A stretch of DNA of 64,000 nucleotides from Datnioides undecimradiatus (Eukaryota; Chordata; Actinopteri; Lobotiformes; Datnioididae): contig WARS01000029.1 in assembly GCA_008933995.1 (NCBI GenBank), positions 16,677,131 to 16,741,130 on the forward strand, given 5' to 3'. The notes beneath the pieces are model-generated. The model searched no databases and was not told where the DNA came from. It worked only from the letters and a program-made list of their open reading frames with translations. The translations under genes and the position numbers were made by a program. This document shows positions 39,488 to 49,322 of this stretch, piece by piece. The first letter of the stretch is position 1. Every line of letters starts with the position of its first letter.

Positions 39488-39745
39488 GTGCTTATGTAAA
39501 GCGCAATGAGTGGGCATGTTAGGAATGAGTGCGAGTGCAGCCATTTGAGGAGCTTTTGTGGATGTTATGCTTCGGCCTGTGTGCCTTTTCTGGAGAGCGC
39601 TTGGCTACACCTACACACTCTCGAACACGCTTCCTGCTCATTTGTCAGCTGTGTCCTACACCTGCAGCATGATTATCGGCCTGGCAGTCTCACCATCTTT
39701 TCTGAGGATATTGGTTCTTCCAGGCCCTTTTTTGCTATAGATAAC
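36836..39745. other. Gene-free stretch, putative lingo3 intron
   Basis: No gene was seen. Positions 37080-37290 are AT-rich and ordered, with many ATTA/TAAT cores, and resemble a conserved non-coding element. A CA run lies at 39458-39481. Confidence 0.45.
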
Positions 39746-39786
39746 ACACATACATAGATATAGATATATAGATATATATATATATA
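39746..39786. repeat. GATA/TA microsatellite
   Basis: Compound run of ACATACATAGATATAGATATATAG units ending in (AT)n. It is a simple repeat. Confidence 0.85.
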
Positions 39787-39825
39787 AGCTTCCTTAGATA
39801 GAGCTGTGCAGGGATTGAGACTCTT

Positions 39826-40198
39826 TAAAGGAGAAGCTTAGCTTGGTGATATTCTGTATTTTTCTTATTCATAATAAATACCATGTAAAAAACATTAAAA
39901 CATACCTGTGTTCCACAGTGTTGCACTCCAAAATCTGTATTAATCTGCAACTTAAAATAGTTCCCCCTGAAAGCACTATTTACCCCTGTACAACATTTGT
40001 TTAACATTGCAGGTCCCAGCTGTTTTTTAAGTATTAAATATTTAAAACATAGAGTGTGTGGCCGGTTTTAACACCCTTAGTAGGAACAAATAGAAACACT
40101 TAGGAATTAGGAAAGTATTGAGGGACAAATGCATTGTTGGTTCTGGTCTTTTCAGAGGATTTTTCAAAAATAACAAGTACCAACAGACTCATCCTTTA
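39826..40198. repeat. Possible MITE-like repeat with weak terminal inverted repeats
   Basis: The left end reads TTTAAAGGAGAAGCTT and the right end GACTCATCCTTTAA, giving a weak inverted pair around TTAAAGGA. The inside has no ORF. Phrases such as GTGATATTCTGTATTTTTCTT, GTGTGTGGCCGGTTTTA and ACAAATGCATTGTTGGTT resemble, from memory, an interspersed repeat common in fish. Boundaries and class are uncertain. Confidence 0.4.
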
Positions 40199-40785
40199 AC
40201 ACCTCACATCTCACAAAATGTGAGCTTAGACACACATAGCTCTGTTTTCGCACACACGCCCCATCTACTACTGCTGCAGCCCACCATTTAAGTCTCTCCA
40301 CAAGCACACACAAGAACACACACACTTTTCAGCTTATTAGAGAAGCTTCATGCAAACGTTAATAGGGTGTGTGTGCATGTTTAATGCGTACGATTTAGCC
40401 GAACATCAGCAGTGCCCTCTGTCTCATCCCATCCTAATGTCCTCATGTTGAAACATGTGGGGGCTTCACGATCTGTTATTTGGAATAGCCATGAAGGGCA
40501 GCGTTTGCATAAGGCCCATTAGCTTAATTTGCTGTCTTTCAAGCTCTAATAGCTTGTTTAAACAAGAAGAGGCTGTAGAGGAGGCAAGGCTCAAGTAAAG
40601 GTAGTCTTAGAAATCAATAATGTGGCGGTTAAGCAGGAAGAGGTGGTAGGAGGGGTGGCAGACAGGTGGCAGAACATCTTACTGAGCCCCCTTACCCCTG
40701 CAGCTTCACAGCCCACTCCACTGTCTAAATATGGCTCCGTTGCTGTCTAACCTGCACTTGGCTTTTTTTAGCTTAAAAGCCACAC
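40199..40785. other. Gene-free stretch
   Basis: No gene was seen. The part at 40440-40570 is repeat-poor and AT-rich with TTTGCATAAG and TAATTTG cores, and could be a regulatory element. Confidence 0.4.
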
Positions 40786-40789
40786 TTTC

Positions 40790-40974
40790 GGGTGCCCCAG
40801 TGGCTCACCTAGAAGTGCGCATGCCTTGTATTAAGGCTGACCGCAGCGGCCTGAGCTTGATACCACTCCAGGCCCTTTGCTGCATGTCATCACCTCTCTC
40901 TCTGTCATGTCTTTCTCCAGCTGTCACAACCCCCCCCCCCCCCCCCAAAAAAGCAAAAATGCTCAAGAAAAAAA
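40790..40974 (+). mobile_element. tRNA-derived SINE
   Basis: A polymerase III A box (TGGCTCACCTAG, 40801-40812) and a decayed B box (GAGCTTGATACC, 40853-40864) are followed by a CCCTTTGCTGCATGTCATC core, a CT-rich stretch, a run of 17 C (40930-40946) and an A-rich tail with GCAAAAATGCTCAAG. The core and tail match the minus-strand copy at 19100-19290. A short open frame across it is a by-product of the repeat. No clear target-site duplication was found. Confidence 0.75.
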
Positions 40975-42760
40975 CTTCTGTCCTCATAAGTCAGCTGCAG
41001 TGTGTGGATGTTAATTTAGCCAAGGTCAGAGAGCAAATTAATTCTGGGTCACCCACTCTGCCGTCTGTACTTTGCAGACTCTGAGCTCAGGAGGATGCGT
41101 CTGCTGGTGAGAGGGGGACACCTGGCAAGCTAACAAGAACTGGATGAATGCGATTGTTGCCTGCCGTTGATTATACTCCAACTGTAATAGAGATGTGTAG
41201 AGATGAGCGAAAGAACAAGAAATAATACAGAAAACAGGAATAATGGTTAAAGTAAGTTTAAATAACAAAAAAAGAGTCTACAGCCATGTTAGGCGCTATT
41301 TGAGGTTGTACATTGAGCTAAATGCTTATGTCAGCAAAAAAGGTGACCATTAAAATCATGTGATTAATTAATTAGTGTTTAACAACAAAGATTAATCATG
41401 AGATGAATAAAATATAGTGTCAAGTAAGGTTAGGGCCATTACTTGCCCTTCCTAGGAGTGCAGGAATTCCCTATGGGCTCCACTAAAGCTTAATCTGGAT
41501 GAGACAGGGCACTCGGGAACAAATACAGCTCAGAACAGAGAAACACTGAAGATGGTGGCACAAGCAACCAATCAGTACCTTTGTTTGCATCAGCAGCTGC
41601 ATATTGTACCAAAGATCATGAAAGAGAAGACATCAACAACAGCTCCTCTGCCAAAGTCTCTTTAATGAAATTTTAATAACATCATATTCCCAGTTGTTTC
41701 CGTTAGCTCCTGACTAAAGACTGCTTGCTGTTGATACCATGGCAATCACTTCATGTGACTGCCTTTACTCAGATGTGCACTGAATATTTTAATCTGGCTG
41801 TTTTATGATTCATTAGTAGATTTATGTACACTTAAGCAATTAAAAGAAATTTGTTATCCTGTTTGTCCATTAATAAACCAGTAATCTTTCATGTTATTTT
41901 AGTGTCCCTTAATGGGTAAATGTCTGAAAGGACATGTAAAGGAAGGCAAGAGGATTTCTGTACTGTGTGAAAATATGAAATTGTGACGATGTTACACTTT
42001 TCACATTTTAATCTGTTATCAGACAGTGGTCTTAACATGCTGCAGGCCTGCTCACACCTCACTGGTGTTTGACATTTGGTGGCAGTCATAAAAGAAGCTT
42101 CCTAAATGAACAACAATGGAGAGTAGGATTATGAAATTATAATATAGTCATGTCACTCTCGGTGGAAATGTGAAAACAGAAGTAACATTTCCATGACAGC
42201 GTTAAACCTCCTGCCATGGCACTCCTTCAGGGGGTCACACCGTTTCTCCTTGGCCTACCAACACATTTGTCTAAGGTGCTTCTCATATGACATGTATTTC
42301 TGTGCACAAAAGCCATTTTAGATTCATTTGTAATGCAACAGTGGCCATGATGTGTGACGAGCATACCCAAATGTACGTCTCAGGTGGAAAGGATTTTTTT
42401 TTTTTGCATGGATGTGGCAATGCAGCAAAGATGATTATAACATAGCAAGCGCATCTTTTAAATGAATGGTGCATTACTAAGTGCTGAAAACAGAAGTGAA
42501 AGTGGTACATTTGCATGTCATGAGAAGTCTACCTGAACCTGTCACTATTTAGTCACATGCATGTGACAGTTGTGCTAGCTAGTAATGTGCCTGCATAGTT
42601 TAACTGGATATATGGCTCCTGATAGTCTTTTACATTGACAATAGAGCCCCCTCAATAAAATGCAAAATTGATTTGAAGTAAGTCTATCCTAGCTTAAATT
42701 TAACATTAGCTTTCAAGCTAACTTTTTACCAGCCAGTATGTTAGCTAAAAAAAAACATTT
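40975..42760. other. Gene-free stretch
   Basis: No gene, RNA or recognised element was found on either strand. Confidence 0.4.
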
Positions 42761-42762
42761 GT

Positions 42763-42985
42763 GTGGATGCTGTGGTGGTCACGTCACCGATTTTCACTCT
42801 GCAGACCCTGCATACCGCTGTTAAGCGTCATCAACAACCTAACCCTTGGATCCAAATTTTAGCTATTTTTTTTTTTCCCTCTAGCACTACCATGGGGTTC
42901 ATATGTATGTTTTGGGTGAACTGCCTCAAAAACTATTGGATGGTTTGCTGTGATTATTACAACCAAAGTTTACCAGTGTTTCAAA
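42763..42985. repeat. Interspersed repeat fragment related to 12420-12780
   Basis: TCTAGCACTACCATGGGGTTC and CTCAAAAACTATTGGATGG are diverged forms of phrases (gcgccaccatgaggtt; ctcaacaactattggatgg) that I associate with a high-copy fish repeat, of which 12420-12780 appears to hold the other half. Confidence 0.5.
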
Positions 42986-43118
42986 AACAAGCCATTAAAT
43001 ATCTAAAAAAATGAAAGTTCTTTCAAGTCATCTGTCTCAAGTCTAATCAAGTCTCAAGAGATAAATATCAGCTTAAAATCTAGTTGAGACTTTAATCAAT
43101 ATTTGTCAAACAAGTCTT

Positions 43119-43801
43119 AAAGGGGACATATTATGAAAAACATGTTTTTTCTTGCCTATACATATTTAAACTAGTCCCCCCTCAGCCTACCAACTCAGAG
43201 AATGTCATTACGTAACGACAGGAGTGATTTATATAGGCCCTCCTCCTCTGATTGAAACGCTCCCCTGAGGAGTCTAAGAGGGGGCGTTCATCCTGCTAGG
43301 TGAAGTTCGCTGTTTCCTAGCGGTGTGTCGCGATGTTGTCGGTCAGAGCCAGACATGCAAATTCCTCTGTTGCTCAACACAAATGCCTATATTCTATCCC
43401 AGCCCCAGATGACCAGAGGAGACCGTGGTTGCGTTTTATTTTTTTATATTTTTCAACCGTTTCCTCCCGCTGTTCGCTGTCAGATTCTGGGTCCTCGCTA
43501 TAGTGTACAGCCGCAGGCTGTTGGTCGGAAGCACTAGCCATGTTGGATACGGGTCCTGCACTGCTCTGCACCCTCCCCCTCCATACGTCATTCAGGCAGC
43601 CAATCAGCACAGCGCCTCATTATCATAGCCTCCCTGCCCACCCAGAACTCCTCATAGATAATGAAGATAGAGAATGGGAGACTGCAGACCCTCCTCAGAG
43701 GCTGGACTTCAGATTATTTTGGAAAAAATTTCAAAAGCTTGTTTTTAAGACATCTGGGACCTGTTTAAAACAGCTTTCAGTTTCCATAATATGTCCCCTT
43801 T
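43119..43801. mobile_element. 683-bp non-autonomous DNA transposon with 17-bp TIRs
   Basis: The left end AAAGGGGACATATTATG (43119-43135) is the exact reverse complement of 43785-43801. The flanks read AAGTCTT on the left (43112-43118) and AAGTCCT on the right (43802-43808), a 7-base target duplication with one mismatch. Inside there is no transposase. The longest frames (43325-43628 plus, 43374-43610 minus) are short and unconvincing. TIR elements ending in this sequence are, from memory, widespread in fish. A hAT-like origin fits the duplication size only roughly, so the superfamily is left open. Confidence 0.75.
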
Positions 43802-44391
43802 AAGTCCTTAAGTCATGTGACTTGAGTTCCCTGCTGCCAGAAATGTACTCTTCTTTGTTAGTATTTGACTGCTTCAGGCTGCATGAATTTATTTTTTGTT
43901 GCAAACGTGTCACCTAAAATTTGTATCACAATGCAAGTGTGAGTCACACTTTCAAGCATCACAAGAGCAGCCATCGACAGTATGAAGCCATTCTCTCTGA
44001 TTTGTGCTTGCGTTCTGTCTTTCACTGTCATGGCAGCAGAGTCTGAGTCTGTCTCTGTTGTACTCTTGGCGGAGTACTCAGGCGTTTTACCTCCACAGGG
44101 ACACAGAAATACGTTGAGCATGAGAAACTGTCACTGGCGCCCCATGACTAACAGATCAAACGTACATGTGGGTACGTTTCTTTTGATGATTGCCTTCTGA
44201 GAAAACGTAACTGTTACATTTAGAGAGGGTCCAGCCATTAAGAGACACTGTCTTTGCTCAAAGGGCTTTTTCACAGCAGCCATGTTGACAAGTCACAGCA
44301 CTAAAAGCACAAATGCAAATGTTAAAATTACTGAATGCTGAATTCCATTTAGCTGTTTCAGTTTTGGCTGTCCAGTTGTTCATGCTGGTTT

Positions 44392-44447
44392 ATGAGTCTA
44401 AGTAAGTCATGACAGTATGACTACTGTCATGACTTACTTAGACTCAT
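44392..44447. repeat. Perfect inverted repeat, 26-bp arms and 4-base loop
   Basis: Positions 44392-44417 and 44422-44447 are exact reverse complements separated by TGAC. Pairing stops at the next base outward. No mismatch in 26 pairs implies a young or maintained structure. It is not part of the transposon that ends at 43801 or the SINE that starts at 44536. Confidence 0.9.
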
Positions 44448-44524
44448 GATTTTAACAGAGCCATTTTTAATGTTATTAGCAGCAAAATGCCTGCTGTGAT
44501 AAAAGGTCAGTTAGCCTCCCAGCT

Positions 44525-44862
44525 CAATCCAATCTCCATCCATTTTCTGTAATCACTTTATCCCTTTTTGGGGCTGCATGGGTGCTGGAGCCTATCGCAG
44601 CGGTCATCCAGCAGGAGGTGGGGTACACCCAGGACAGGTTGTCAGTGTGTTGCTGGGTTGACACATAGCGACATACAAACTCACATTCATAGTTTCCATT
44701 TCCCAGTTCTTGGGTGGCCGCAGTGCCCGGAGAGACACACACACACACACGGAAGGAACATGCAAACTCAGCACAGCTGAAAGGGATTCAGGAATTGAAC
44801 CCAGGACCTTCTTGCTGTGGGGCAGGGTGCTAACCACCAAGCCGCTATGCCCAATCCAATCT
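44525..44862 (-). mobile_element. tRNA-derived SINE with 11-bp target-site duplication
   Basis: CAATCCAATCT occurs exactly at 44525-44535 and 44852-44862 and flanks a 316-bp insert (44536-44851). On the minus strand the insert starts with an A-box-like GGCTTGGTGGTTAGCAC (near 44828-44844) and a perfect B box GGTTCAATTCC (44791-44801), which gives a tRNA-derived head. It ends with AGAAAATGGATGG at 44536-44548, a tail shared, from memory, with fish SINEs and L2-like LINEs. An internal CA run lies near 44737-44750. The intact duplication shows retroposition by target-primed integration. The open frames crossing it are not genes. Confidence 0.85.
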
Positions 44863-47800
44863 TGGTTACATTTTCATGCAATTGAATGCAGTTTCTCTCT
44901 TTTAAGGTGGCTTAAAAAGGCATTACATAAACAGTCTCAGTAGCTGAGATGACCAATTATATAAGCTGGTATGGCTGACAGCAACACTTGAGCTGAACCA
45001 GCTGAAACAAAAATAAAATAGGTGTTTCAATTCAGTTCCCCCCCTTGTGTATAAATATTGAGGCATTTCCAGAATAGAACATTACTTCAGGCAGTAAAGT
45101 TGTTTTCTAATAGAAAGTACTGGATGAATAATTGTTGCCTGGCAACCAAAATTATAAGCTAAAGCAAAGAGACCTCTTGCCTAATGTATATAGTGTACAC
45201 TGACAATGATTTTGTGTATTACTCTTCTGTGTGACAGTAACAGTCAGTAGCCATCTGTCTTTTTAGGAGGTGACAGGAAACAGGATGTAAATGCAGACAC
45301 AGCAGGGAGAGTTATGACACAGAAAGGCAAGAAAACAAGTACAGCGAAGAAAATAGTGGCTCAAATACTAAAAAAAAAAAGTCATTAACTACCTATGAAA
45401 TGCATGAATAACCAACCTTACATATTTACGGAAGAGCTAATAAGCAGATAAGATGCAGCTGTGCAGGCAGGTGGCTGATAGCAGGACGTTCAGGTGAAGT
45501 CTAGCTGACAGGTGTGTGTTTCGGGCAGGTATGAAGAATAGGAGGAGAGTTTGAAGCAGGATATGATGCAGGAGAGTGGATAGGGGGTTAGGGAGATAAT
45601 GCAGCTGTTGCCATGACAGCATTAGACACCTACAGTATTGTCTTTTTCGAAGCTGATCAGAGCATTGCCGTTTGTATCAGAGCTGCATATTGATTCTGCC
45701 TGCGAGACATAGCTGGTGTAGCTTGGCCTGGTGAACATCCTCTGACTTCAGTTTTTACATAACTGAACTTTACTGAAGGTTTACTCTCTGCCAGGAACAT
45801 CATGTCTAACTGATGAACCAGACACTTTAACCCTGCCATATTCCACTCAGTAATCTAAATGTTACTTTAATATTCCTACTGTTTAAATAGTTTTGATGAG
45901 TCTGTGATGCTCATGTTTTACTCTGTGTATTACCATGAGCAGGGATGGGTGGAGGATGTTAGAGTATCATGTGTCAGAATTCATAAAAAGTAATTTTTAT
46001 AAATAATGAAACAAATACAGGTTTACAGTTCTTAAAAATTAGCATTGATTCATTGTTCAAACACTGCTAAATAATGATACATGCAAAGAAATGAAGTGCA
46101 TTTCAGTAAATCCTCCTCATGTTAGCTCTTACCAGGTCCTCTGGACAAGAAGAACTTTGGTGGGTCACGTGACATGGACCATGCTGTTTCTCACATTACT
46201 AGCAAAAGGTACCAACAAGACAGGTACGAAGTGTGTCAGTATACAATGAGAATGAACAGCATGTATTTATTCTGTGTTTGGCAGCATAGTTGATGTCTGC
46301 CTCAAAGTAATTCATCACTCTGACTGTTGAGTGTCTATGCATAAATGCATCCAATTTCTTGTGCGTGTGTGTTTTTGCCATAAAAAGGTATGGTGCCCTC
46401 ATGGTGCTCGCTGCTGTGGCAGGCAACCAGTAGATAGGGCTCTCCCTGGTGCACCAATAGCCTGACCTGGTATCTGTCTGTCAGAGCAAGGTTTGCACAA
46501 ACAGGAATGTATTTATTTAAGAGAAACTCGCCAGAAAGAAGGCACTTTCTTTCTCTGTAGGAGGTAAAATGGCCAAGCAGCAAATGAAACAAGAACGAAT
46601 GGAATGTCTGTCTGTCTCTCTTCTGATGGAAAAATAATTCCTTCCAATCAGCAGCGCCTCTCCTCTGCTCTCTGTCACCTGCATCAGCTGAAGGTCAGCA
46701 GGGACAGGCACACAGTGTTGTACTCCTGCTGCGTAATCGAAGATTACAGCGGTTATTTTTGACTGCAGCTCACTAGCAGGTAACTGTAGCCTCTTGGACA
46801 GCATCTCTGTGTGGAGCTGCTTTTGCCCACAGGGGGGGATCATGCTGTATACAGTAGAGTGCACACTGCTCCATCCTGCTGTTGACCTGTGGTGCATTAG
46901 CTGTCCTGGGGGCCTCTGGGCTTATTAGTAAGTGACTGCTACCAAATGTGGGGTTTGGAAAAAACAGCCATGTGACAATCATTTTTAAACATGCACTTGA
47001 GGAAGTTTGTGGTTTTCTGTTTCAGTAACTGCAAGAGTAGGAAAAAATGTCTTTTAAAGACTTGAAACTGAGTGAGTTGCTACAGCTTTCTAAGGAAGGC
47101 TACATGAACCTTAGACAACTGATGCGGATACAAAGTACATTTCGAGGCGGATGGCTGAAGGCCTTGAAACTATGTACCTAATGTAACCCAGCACTAGTAT
47201 CATGCATCTGAATCTCCAACCATGCTGTCAACACTGAAGTTTAAGCTTTGTGTGTTCTATAGGCTCCAAGGTGTTACAAGGGAGGAGAATTACTTGCGAT
47301 GTTTTTAAAAAAAAAAGTAGTTGAAAAGAAAGGCAACAATGAATGAGTGAGTGTGGGAAACACCTCAGGTATTTCTTTCTTCTATAAGGATAGAAACAAA
47401 AGCCAGGGACTGCCATCGGGTGCAGAAAGAGCTACTGGCGGACCTTTTGTTTGACGTCAGCGAATGACACCGAATTTGTGTGCAGACTGTGAAAGGCTAC
47501 GTGTCAGGCTGCCATGTCGTGACACGTATGAGCTGGGTGTCTGCGGTGTGCATCTCTGTCTGCCACTGAGTCTTTTTTGATATTTATAATGGGTTTGTAA
47601 AAGTCTAAAATTTTAATATTTGGGGTTTGTAAGTGATTTTTTTTAACAATGTTCTGCTCATTGTAAGCCTGTCTGCTCTCAGACAGTTAGGCTCACCTTC
47701 TCAGACAGTTAATTTCATTCAGTGGCAGGTTGGCTAATGGGAATATTCATCTCTGAGCCAGGGTGAATCATAAATTAGAACATGTGTAGAGGTGAGGCGG

Positions 47801-48349
47801 ACATTAAAGGAGTCATTAAATCATCTCTAACAGTAGCAGGTGGGAATTTAAATTGCTGTAACACTGTTAGTCCTCCTCCAAATACCAAAACACCTCCTAT
47901 CTTGTTACTGTTTGCTTCTCCATTGCTAAAGACTGCAATGATACATTAAAGATTTTTCTCTTTATAATTTATAAAACATAAGCACTTAGTCAAAGTCATA
48001 GCTGTCTGTGTCTGTTTTTACTTTGCAATTGATGGAAAGTAGCTAGAAAAAGAGGCAGTTTCTTGTGTTATGCAATGTCAACTGTTTTTTGGCAAAAAGC
48101 ATGTTTATGGTTTTCTTCGTAAGGACGTTTCATGTAATTTTAGTGACATAACTGGCACATGTTGGATTCTCTTGATATGTGCACCAGTGACAATTGTGGT
48201 CTTTGACTATGTTCTAACAAACTATCAGCCTGAACACTCAGTAACTGTGATGTTATAGAATACGTTTTCAAGAGTTTTTCTCCATCTCGCTGGTTGGATT
48301 TATAAAAGGATTACCATTCTGCTGCCAACATCACCAGCAGATGGGGTTG

Positions 48350-48390
<41 letters not shown>

Positions 48391-49255
48391 CAGGGAATAG
48401 GGAGTGGGGGATTGTGCATGGCATAAGTGTGTATGTCCGTGTGTTATATGAAACCCACAGGCAGGTCAGGCAAGGCACGCTCCTCTCATGATAAGCCTCA
48501 TGCCTCTGAGACATGCAGAGGATGTGATGGACTGAGTTATTGTGATGCACTGAGTCGTAGCCTCCTGCTATGGTGAGTGACCTTGTCACCCGGCCAAGAC
48601 CTTATACTGGATATACCGTGCCACACTGTATGTTGATTGATATTTCATTTTAGTCTTCTTACATGCTGATGTTTTCTTTCAACAGAGTTTATTTGTTATG
48701 TTTGTTAGTTCTGCTTCACACTGTATAAATTGGGCATTTTGTTGTGCTATTGGCTGTTAAAGGCCTTTGAGAGCCAGTATTGTTTTTCCTCTTCATGCAT
48801 TTTAAGATGTCTCACATGAGGTCCTATGAATACAATAGATTTTCAATTTCCCTGTTTTCATTTGCAATGCATGACATAGCTAGAGAGCACAACAGCCATC
48901 AGATATAAATTTGACTCATAGCTATTAGGGGAATATTCTTTGTGTGCTGGCATATGGTTTTTAAACCTGATTGCTTGCAAGGCACAGGCGGCCATTGAAA
49001 ATCGAACTGTTCCAACAGAATACAGACCCAGTCCTTGGAGGATTTTCTTGGAGCTCTGGCTTTAATTTCACTGCTGCGCCGGGTCAATTAGAGTTTGTAA
49101 TTGTAATTCCACTCATTTAGAGTGTTTGATCGCTGCTGTTGAAGTGGAATTGAGTTTAATTAATTTGTCTCACTGTCTGTCTCTTTGTCTCTCCCTCTCA
49201 TTCTGTCTGGCTTCCTATCTGCCCTGCCCGTTTCTTCTTCCCACTCTTTCTCTCT
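44863..49255. other. Gene-free stretch, putative lingo3 intron
   Basis: No supported gene was found. Minus-strand frames at 46335-46897 have no recognisable domain. There is a GA microsatellite at 48354-48386. The pyrimidine-rich run leading to 49261 is the acceptor tract of the lingo3 coding exon. Confidence 0.45.
48354..48386. repeat. GA microsatellite
   Basis: (AG)n run of about 16 units, purine-only on the plus strand. Confidence 0.9.
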
Positions 49256-49261
49256 CCTCAG
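49245..49261 (+). promoter_or_regulatory. lingo3: Splice acceptor of lingo3 coding exon
   Basis: A long CT-rich tract ends in TCTCTCCTCAG at 49261, so the exon would begin at 49262. The 61 bases from there to the start codon contain no ATG. An in-frame TGA at 49275-49277 means translation cannot begin in an upstream exon in this frame. Confidence 0.75.
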
Positions 49262-49322
49262 GTGTCTGGCCCAGTGATTGAACCCCAGACAGGAGCAGGA
49301 AGAAGCAGTAGAAAGGGGGGCC

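Noticed and set aside
40731-41084. 117-aa plus-strand frame
   Set aside because: It covers the SINE and its poly-C/poly-A tail; the protein is low-complexity.
43374-43610. 78-aa minus-strand frame inside the TIR element
   Set aside because: It lies wholly inside a non-autonomous transposon, has no transposase motifs and is short.
46517-46897. 126-aa minus-strand frame
   Set aside because: No family resemblance or supporting signals; neighbouring frames overlap it with equal length.
49278-49322. 15-residue N-terminal extension of the LINGO3 frame
   Set aside because: It starts at TTG, not ATG, directly after an in-frame TGA. The first ATG at 49323 has a strong context and is followed by a signal peptide.
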